A stretch of DNA of 64,000 nt from Pseudomonas fluorescens HK44. Lineage in GTDB: Bacteria > Pseudomonadota > Gammaproteobacteria > Pseudomonadales > Pseudomonadaceae. Each line of letters starts with the position of its first letter. Within the stretch, counting starts at the first letter, position 1. The DNA is taken from positions 372,001 through 436,000 of the forward strand of contig NZ_AFOY02000008.1 of the NCBI RefSeq assembly GCF_000217955.3. Direction: 5' to 3'. This document shows, one piece after another, positions 58,679 to 64,000 of this stretch. The notes beneath the pieces are model-generated. The model saw only the letters and a program-made list of their open reading frames with translations, was not told the origin of the DNA and did not search any database. The translations under genes and the position numbers were made by a program.

Positions 58679-58704
58679 TGTTACGAGAAAAAGCTGCGGT
58701 AACA
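58679..58704. promoter_or_regulatory. CbrB-type enhancer upstream of crcZ
   Basis: TGTTAC (58679-58684), 14 bases, GTAACA (58699-58704): inverted repeat about 115 bases upstream of the crcZ promoter and 48 bases below the cbrB stop. As I recall, CbrB sites follow TGTTAC-N12-15-GTAACA. A further GTGTTACT lies near 58733 and GTTAC is also in the cbrB terminator loop. Confidence 0.65.
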
Positions 58705-58751
58705 GTTTTTTCACACTGTCACGTGTTACTCACACTCTCTACAGGTGACGT

Positions 58752-60188
58752 TCAGCTCTCGCTGGCCACACCGGTCTTGCGCCGCGGGATGCCCAGGCGC
58801 TGACGGCGCTCCCACAGGCATTTGCGGCTGACGCCGAGTTTGCGAGCCAGTTCGGTTTCAGTCATGTGGTCCTGGTGTTCGAGGACGAAGTGCTGGAAGT
58901 AGTCTTCCAGTGACAGGTCTTCAGTGGGCTCGTGGCTGGTGTTGCCGGTGCTGCCCTGTTGCGGTGCCAGGCCGATGAACTCGTCATCTTCAAGGTCGCT
59001 GAGCTCGATATCGATGCCCAGCAACTCGGCAGAAATCTCCGGGCTCTCACACAGGATGACGGCACGCTCGACAGCGTTTTCCAGTTCGCGCACGTTGCCC
59101 GGCCAGGAGTAATGACGAATCGCCTGTTCGGCGTCCGGAGCGAATTTCAGGTCGGTGCGATTCACGCGCGCGCTCTGGCGGGCGAGGAAGGCGTTGGCGA
59201 TTTCGTTGACGTCCGCGCCACGTTCACGCAGGGCGGGCAGTTTCAGGGCGATAACGTGGAGACGGTAATACAAGTCTTCACGGAACTGACCGATCTTGGC
59301 CAGGCTCTTCAGGTCACGGTGGGTCGCAGCGATCAGGCGTACGTCGACCTTCTGCGATTGCACCGAGCCCACGCGGCGGATTTCACCTTCTTGCAGCACG
59401 CGCAGCAGGCGTGCCTGGGCTTCAAGTGGCAGTTCGCCGATCTCATCAAGGAACAGGGTGCCGCCGTCGGCTGCTTCAACCAGGCCCGCGCGTCCGGCAC
59501 TGGCGCCGGTAAACGCGCCTTTCTCGTGGCCGAACAACTCGGACTCGATCAGGCTTTCCGGGATGGCTGCGCAGTTCACCGAAATCATCGGCGCCTTGGC
59601 GCGTTTGGACAGGTTGTGCAGGGCGCGGGCGACCAGCTCTTTACCGGTACCGGATTCGCCCTGAATCAGCACATTGGAATCGGTGGGGGCGACTTTACGG
59701 ATTTTGCCGTACAGATCCTGCATCGGTGGGCACGAGCCGATGATGCCGATTTCGCCATTGCTGTTATCGATAGCGGACTTCGCCGAGCCGTTGGCTGCCT
59801 TGCCGACCGCAGGTTCGCCCGCGGAGCTTTGCGCCGATTGCCGGTCACGCAGGATGCGCGCAACGGCCTGGAGCATCTCGTCATGGTCGAAAGGCTTGGC
59901 GATGTAGTCCACCGCGCCCATCTTCATTGAGTCGACTGCCGAGCGCAGGCTGGCGTAGCTCGTCATGATCAGCACCGGCTTGCCCTGGCCCAGCTTGATC
60001 AGTTCGGTGCCCGGTGCGCCAGGCAGGCGCAGGTCACTGACAATCAGGTCGAACGTGGGAATGCTGAAGCGTTCTTGTGCTTCCTGCACTGAACCGGCTT
60101 CGCTGACCTGGTACTGGTTACGTTCCAGCAGGCGGCGCAAGGCGGAGCGGATAATTGTTTCGTCTTCGACGATCAAAATGTGCGGCAT
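58752..60188 (-). CDS. cbrB: Sigma54 response regulator CbrB
   Basis: 478-residue NtrC-family activator. Receiver domain with D52 ([10 protein letters not shown]), AAA+ domain with GESGTGKE and the canonical GAFTGA loop, FLDEIGELP, and a C-terminal Fis helix-turn-helix ([23 protein letters not shown]). Activates crcZ and carbon/nitrogen utilisation genes with RpoN. Starts 22 bases after cbrA. Confidence 0.96.
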   Translation of the reverse strand: MPHILIVEDETIIRSALRRLLERNQYQVSEAGSVQEAQERFSIPTFDLIVSDLRLPGAPGTELIKLGQGKPVLIMTSYASLRSAVDSMKMGAVDYIAKPFDHDEMLQAVARILRDRQSAQSSAGEPAVGKAANGSAKSAIDNSNGEIGIIGSCPPMQDLYGKIRKVAPTDSNVLIQGESGTGKELVARALHNLSKRAKAPMISVNCAAIPESLIESELFGHEKGAFTGASAGRAGLVEAADGGTLFLDEIGELPLEAQARLLRVLQEGEIRRVGSVQSQKVDVRLIAATHRDLKSLAKIGQFREDLYYRLHVIALKLPALRERGADVNEIANAFLARQSARVNRTDLKFAPDAEQAIRHYSWPGNVRELENAVERAVILCESPEISAELLGIDIELSDLEDDEFIGLAPQQGSTGNTSHEPTEDLSLEDYFQHFVLEHQDHMTETELARKLGVSRKCLWERRQRLGIPRRKTGVASES

Positions 60189-60210
60189 TGATTCGATTCT
60201 CTCGACGGTC

Positions 60211-63165
60211 TCAGTTCACAGCGGACGTCGCTTCGACATGACGCGGTAAGGTCACCCGGATACGGGTGCCGCGTTGGCTTTGTGTGTCAGCCGGGCTGTC
60301 GATGGTGATTTGTCCATAATGCTCTTCAACGATGGAATAGACCAGTGCAAGGCCCAGACCGGTGCCTTCGCCAGGATCCTTGGTGGTGAAGAAGGGTTCG
60401 AACAATCGGTCCATGATGCTCGACGGGATACCGCTGCCCTCGTCTTCCACGATCAGGTCGATCGTGTGTTCGTTGGCTTCGCTTTTTACGCGAACCGCAC
60501 TGCCGGCCGGCGATGCGTCGCGGGCGTTGGACAGCAGGTTGATCAACACCTGGGCGAGTCGCTGCGGATCGCCATCGACCCAATGCTCGGGATCGCACAG
60601 GTTAAAGAACTGCACTTCGAAGTTGCGGCGGTTCAGCGCCAGCAGACCAATGGCATCCTGGGCCACCTCGGCCAGGCAGACCGGTTCGTCATTGTGCTGG
60701 TGGCTGCCGGCGTGGGCGAAGCTCATCAGCGACTGAACAATGCGTGACACGCGTTTGGTCTGTTCGAGGATTTGCCCGCTGATTTCCTTCAGTTCGCTGT
60801 CTTCTTCACGCTCTTCGCGCAGGTTCTGCGCCAGACACGCGATGCCGGTGATCGGGTTGCCAATTTCATGGGCCACGCCGGCCGCCAGTCGACCGATACT
60901 CGCCAAGCGTTCGGAGTGCACCAGTTTGTCTTCGAGCATCTGGGTTTCAGTCAGGTCTTCGACCAGCAACACCAGGCCACTGTTACCGGGCGCGAGCGGT
61001 TCGTCGATCGCCGCTTTGTGCAGGTTCAGCCAGCGCGTCTGGCCGTCCAGGGCCAGGTGCTGTTTGTGCAAATGCTCGTCCGGAAGATTGATGAAGCCTT
61101 GCAGCAGTTCTTTCCACGGCTCGCCGAGGGTGCCCAGGCGTGAACCGACCACGCGCTGCGCGGCGATCCCGGTCAACTCCTCCATGGCTTTGTTCCACAT
61201 GAGGATTTCCTGATCCTTGGCCAGCGAACAAACGCCCATCGGCAATTCTTGCAAGGTCTGGCGGTGATAACGGCGCAGGGCATCGAGTTCGGCGGCAAGG
61301 CCGGTGAGGCGCGAGTGATAGTCCTCGAGACGGCTTTCGATGAAGTGAATGTCTTCGGTGACGTAGTTTTCACCGCCAGCCTTGTACGGCAGGAAGGTTT
61401 CGACCATGTCTTGCGCAACGCTCGGGCCCATCAGGCCGGAGAGGTTGGCCTCGATTCGGTCACGCAGTCGGCGCAAGGCGTACGGGCGGCGCTCGTCGAA
61501 CGGCAGATAAAGGTCGCGCAGGGCCTGTTCGACTTCCTTTTGTGCCGCCTTGGCGCCGAGCGGTTTGGCCAGTTGGGTGGCGAATTCCTGGGGGGACGCG
61601 GCGTGCAGTTCGCGGCGTTGCGGGCGGCGTACGTTGTCCACCGCGCAGGCTTCGGCGGCGCTGGCTTCTTCAGTGCTGGCGTTGGTGAACAGCGAGATCA
61701 GCGTGAACATCAGCACGTTGGCCGCCAGCGATGCGATTGCCGCCATGTGCCAACTGGTGTCGTCGAGCACGTAGATCATGTTCAGCAGCGGGATATAGAA
61801 GCCCTGCAGGTTGCCGACCAGCGGCAGCAGCATGGTCACCAGCCAGACCAGAATCCCCGCCAGCAACCCGGCGATGAAGCCGCGACGGTTGGCGGTCGGC
61901 CAATACAGGACGGACAGTACGCCGGGCAGAAACTGCAGGGTGGCAACGAACGCGACGATGCCCAGGTTGGCCAGGTCTTGCTCAGCGCCCAGGAGCAGGT
62001 AGAAACCATAGCCGGCCATGATGATCGCGACGATCAAGGCGCGGCGGGTCCATTTCAGCCAGCGGTAGATGTTGCCTTCGGCAGGTGGCTGATAAAGCGG
62101 CAGCACCAGATGGTTCAGGGCCATCCCGGACAGTGCCAGGGTGGTGACGATGATCAGACCGCTGGCGGCTGACAAGCCACCGACGTAGGCCAGCAATGCC
62201 AGGGCCTTGCTGTTGGCGGCGATGCCGATGCCGAGGGTGAAGTATTCCGGGTTGGTGGTGGCACCCAGTTTGAGGCCTGCCCAGAGAATCAGCGGTACGG
62301 CCAGGCTCATCAGCAGGAGGAACAACGGCAAGCCCCAGCTCGCACTGACCAGCGAGCGCGGGTTGAGGTTTTCGGTGAACGTCATGTGGTACATGTGCGG
62401 CATCACGATCGCCGAGGCGAAGAACACCAGCAGCAGCGTGCGCCATGGACCTTCTTGCAGTGGCGTGTGCAGGGCGGCGAGGGCGGTCTGGTTTTGCAGC
62501 AGCCAGACTTCCAGCTGTTGCGGACCGTCGAACACGCCGTACAGGGCGTAGAGGCCGACGCCGCCAATGGCGATCAGCTTGATCACCGATTCAAAGGCAA
62601 TCGCGAACACCAGGCCTTCGTGTTTCTCCCGGGTCGCAATATGCCGCGAACCGAAGAAAATCGTGAACAGGGTGATCAGCGCACAAAAACTCAGGGCGAC
62701 CCGATGCTGCACCGGCTCATGGGTGAGGATGCCGATCGAGTCGGCCACGGCTTGAATCTGCAGTGCCAGCAACGGCAATACGCCGATCAACATGAAAATC
62801 GTGGTCAGCGCGCCGGCCCAGGTGCTGCGGAAACGAAACGCAAACAGGTCGGCCAGAGAAGACAGCTGATAGGTGCGAGTGATCTTCAGAATCGGGTAGA
62901 GCAACACCGGCGCCAGCAGAAACGCCCCGGAGACCCCCAGGTAACTGGACAGGAAGCCGTAACCGTATTGATAGGCCAGGCCGACCGTGCCGTAGAACGC
63001 CCAGGCGCTGGCGTAGACACCCAATGACAAGGTGTAGGTCAGCGGGTGGCGAATGATCGCTCGCGGGATCATTCCGCGTTCACTGATCCAGGCAACACCA
63101 AACAGCACCGCGAGGTAGGCGGCACTGATCAGGATCATCTGGGTCAGGCTAAAGCTCATCGGCAT
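60211..63165 (-). CDS. cbrA: Sensor histidine kinase CbrA (transporter-fused)
   Basis: 984-residue hybrid. The N-terminal half (about 1-500) is a 12-13 segment sodium/solute symporter (SLC5) domain, with WISERG and [17 protein letters not shown] in parts; then a STAC-like linker, a PAS domain (about 625-740, [22 protein letters not shown] in parts), HisKA with H766 ([14 protein letters not shown]), and ATPase with DEGSGIP and GTGLGLALV. Histidine has been reported as a transported substrate in Pseudomonas. Start codons at 63165 and 63159 are both possible; cbrX overlaps them. Confidence 0.94.
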   Translation of the reverse strand: MPMSFSLTQMILISAAYLAVLFGVAWISERGMIPRAIIRHPLTYTLSLGVYASAWAFYGTVGLAYQYGYGFLSSYLGVSGAFLLAPVLLYPILKITRTYQLSSLADLFAFRFRSTWAGALTTIFMLIGVLPLLALQIQAVADSIGILTHEPVQHRVALSFCALITLFTIFFGSRHIATREKHEGLVFAIAFESVIKLIAIGGVGLYALYGVFDGPQQLEVWLLQNQTALAALHTPLQEGPWRTLLLVFFASAIVMPHMYHMTFTENLNPRSLVSASWGLPLFLLLMSLAVPLILWAGLKLGATTNPEYFTLGIGIAANSKALALLAYVGGLSAASGLIIVTTLALSGMALNHLVLPLYQPPAEGNIYRWLKWTRRALIVAIIMAGYGFYLLLGAEQDLANLGIVAFVATLQFLPGVLSVLYWPTANRRGFIAGLLAGILVWLVTMLLPLVGNLQGFYIPLLNMIYVLDDTSWHMAAIASLAANVLMFTLISLFTNASTEEASAAEACAVDNVRRPQRRELHAASPQEFATQLAKPLGAKAAQKEVEQALRDLYLPFDERRPYALRRLRDRIEANLSGLMGPSVAQDMVETFLPYKAGGENYVTEDIHFIESRLEDYHSRLTGLAAELDALRRYHRQTLQELPMGVCSLAKDQEILMWNKAMEELTGIAAQRVVGSRLGTLGEPWKELLQGFINLPDEHLHKQHLALDGQTRWLNLHKAAIDEPLAPGNSGLVLLVEDLTETQMLEDKLVHSERLASIGRLAAGVAHEIGNPITGIACLAQNLREEREEDSELKEISGQILEQTKRVSRIVQSLMSFAHAGSHQHNDEPVCLAEVAQDAIGLLALNRRNFEVQFFNLCDPEHWVDGDPQRLAQVLINLLSNARDASPAGSAVRVKSEANEHTIDLIVEDEGSGIPSSIMDRLFEPFFTTKDPGEGTGLGLALVYSIVEEHYGQITIDSPADTQSQRGTRIRVTLPRHVEATSAVN

Positions 63166-63325
63166 CTTTTTGGCTCTGCAGGATGAAGGTCACGACGATC
63201 AGAATCAGCCACAGCAGATACGGGCGATACCAGGCGCCAGTGGCGTCGATCCACCAGTCCATGATGGCTGGGGAGAACAGATAGATCCCCACTACCAGGA
63301 GCAGGACCAAGCGATAGATGTACAT
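63149..63325 (-). CDS. cbrX: CbrX small membrane protein, overlapping cbrA
   Basis: 58 residues, seen by translating the minus strand. It starts MYIYRLVLLLVVGIYLFSPA, then a loop (MDWWIDATGAWYRP), a second membrane segment YLLWLILIVVTFILQS, and ends QKDADEL. AGAGAGG lies ahead of ATG 63325. Its last 11-17 bases overlap the cbrA start, so cbrA is probably coupled to it. A small gene of this kind, cbrX, has been described upstream of cbrA in P. putida; function is not known in detail. Confidence 0.85.
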   Translation of the reverse strand: MYIYRLVLLLVVGIYLFSPAIMDWWIDATGAWYRPYLLWLILIVVTFILQSQKDADEL

Positions 63326-63402
63326 CCCGGCCTCTCTTTATTGTGCGCGTGCCCGAAAACGTGCGGCGATGGTAACGGATGGGCGCCAACCTGCAAGCTT
63401 AG

Positions 63403-64000
63403 TCAGCGTAATTGCGCTTCGGGCAGTGTCAGTGTGCGCGGGATTAACGTCGCATCCCAGTGCTTGATGCCCCATTTCAGTACTTCCCCGGGGCTGGCGT
63501 CGTCGAGTTCGTGGCCAGGTTTTTGTCCCAGTGCGCGCAGGGCACGGAGCAACAGGGGCGTGGCCTGATCTGCGGTCAATGGCGGTGAGCGATAGGACTT
63601 GCCGAGCTTGTTGCCGTCCGGCTGGGTAATCAGCGGCAGGTGCAGATAGCGCGGTTGCGGCAGGCCGAGCAGTTCTTGCAGGTACAACTGGCGTGGGGTG
63701 GAGTCGAGCAAGTCGGCACCGCGGACGATATCGGTGATGCCTTGCCAGGCGTCGTCGAGCACCACTGCCAGTTGATAGGCATAGAGCCCGTCGCGCCGAC
63801 GGATTACGAAGTCGCCGACCTCGCGGCCCAGGTGCTGGCGGTACTCGCCTTGCACGCGGTCGGTGAAGTGATATTCCAGTTCCGGGACGCGCAAGCGAAT
63901 TGCGGCGTCTTCGCTGGCGTGACCGGCGTTGCGGCACAGGCCTGGATAAATCCCGTGATAAGGCGCCAGTTTTTTGCGCGAGCAGGTGCAGGCGTAGGCC
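63403..64000 (-). CDS. gluQ: Glutamyl-Q tRNA(Asp) synthetase, N-terminal part outside the window
   Basis: Truncated at the right edge: 198 residues of the C-terminal part are present. Zinc-site cysteines (ACTCSRKKLAPYHGIYPGLC), then FVIRRRDGLYAYQLAVVLDD, IVRGADLLDSTPRQL and GNKLGKSYRSPPL, which replaces the KMSKS box. Family: a GluRS paralogue without anticodon domain that glutamylates queuosine of tRNA-Asp. cbrX-cbrA follow on the same strand after about 75 bases. Confidence 0.94.
   Translation of the reverse strand, partial: AYACTCSRKKLAPYHGIYPGLCRNAGHASEDAAIRLRVPELEYHFTDRVQGEYRQHLGREVGDFVIRRRDGLYAYQLAVVLDDAWQGITDIVRGADLLDSTPRQLYLQELLGLPQPRYLHLPLITQPDGNKLGKSYRSPPLTADQATPLLLRALRALGQKPGHELDDASPGEVLKWGIKHWDATLIPRTLTLPEAQLR

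Noticed and set aside
58570..58803. Plus-strand 77-codon frame at the end of cbrB
   Set aside because: Crosses the crcZ promoter, CbrB-type site and the cbrB terminator; no family match.
63156..63389. 77-codon minus-strand frame just upstream of cbrA
   Set aside because: The reading frame is Arg/His/Pro-rich; the overlapping 58-codon frame with ribosome site and two membrane segments (cbrX) is the real gene.

Overview
The window is a chromosomal stretch of a Pseudomonas, most probably a member of the P. fluorescens group. Three things point there: the conserved Pseudomonas gene order (obgE-proB, murJ-ribF-ileS-lspA-fkpB-ispH next to the minor pilin cluster, pilRS, pilBCD/pilA, and gluQ-cbrX-cbrA-cbrB-crcZ-pcnB-folK-panBCD-pgi-acs), genus-restricted families (PP0621-type, DUF1780, DUF2790, DUF3094), and scattered REP-type inverted repeats with GAGC..GCTCGCGAT cores. 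Both window edges cut genes: obgE at the left (5' end missing) and gluQ at the right (N-terminal part missing). I see no insertion sequence, prophage, integrase or CRISPR array; this is mostly core genome.

Layout. 1-11 kb: ribosome-associated GTPase Obg, proline synthesis (ProB), CreA, ribosomal protein S20, MurJ, then the ribF-ileS-lspA-fkpB operon and ispH (isoprenoid synthesis). 10.9-17.3 kb: type IV pilus minor pilins. fimT is on the minus strand; fimU-pilV-pilW-pilX-pilY1-pilE form a tight plus-strand operon. 17.3-24.7 kb: thiO, the PilS/PilR two-component system, bamD, rluD and pgeF. 24.8-28.2 kb: clpB behind a sigma32-like promoter, then tRNAs Asn-Pro-Lys-Pro. 28.2-30.5 kb: ndh and small conserved genes.

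30.5-35.6 kb is the most interesting accessory-looking region. A benzoate-type transport set (MFS permease, BenE symporter, OprD-family porin) is followed, with a 4-bp overlap, by a very short methyl-accepting chemotaxis protein that has almost no periplasmic domain. Upstream of the first gene is a direct repeat TGCA-N6-GGATA / TGCG-N6-GGATA with 21-bp periodicity, which matches the XylS/BenR operator pattern. No benzoate catabolic gene is in the window, so this looks like an uptake-plus-taxis cassette controlled from elsewhere.

35.6-43.3 kb: a LysR regulator, a CbiM-like membrane protein, yacG-coaE-pilD-pilC-pilB, and the divergent pilA pilin gene with a clear sigma54 promoter. PilR, encoded at 18.6-19.9 kb, is the expected activator. 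43.5-58 kb: BON and DUF2845 proteins, a large DUF748/OmpA-like protein, an rRNA methyltransferase-like protein, an MpaB-family oxygenase, acetyl-CoA synthetase, Pgi, panD/panC/panB, folK and pcnB.

58.1-63.3 kb: the carbon-catabolite control locus. The small RNA CrcZ (six A-rich Hfq/Crc decoy motifs, a sigma54 promoter and a TGTTAC-N14-GTAACA CbrB-type site) lies downstream of cbrB and cbrA. The 58-residue CbrX frame overlaps the start of cbrA. CbrA and CbrB sense and relay carbon status to crcZ, which relieves Hfq/Crc repression of catabolic and transport genes.
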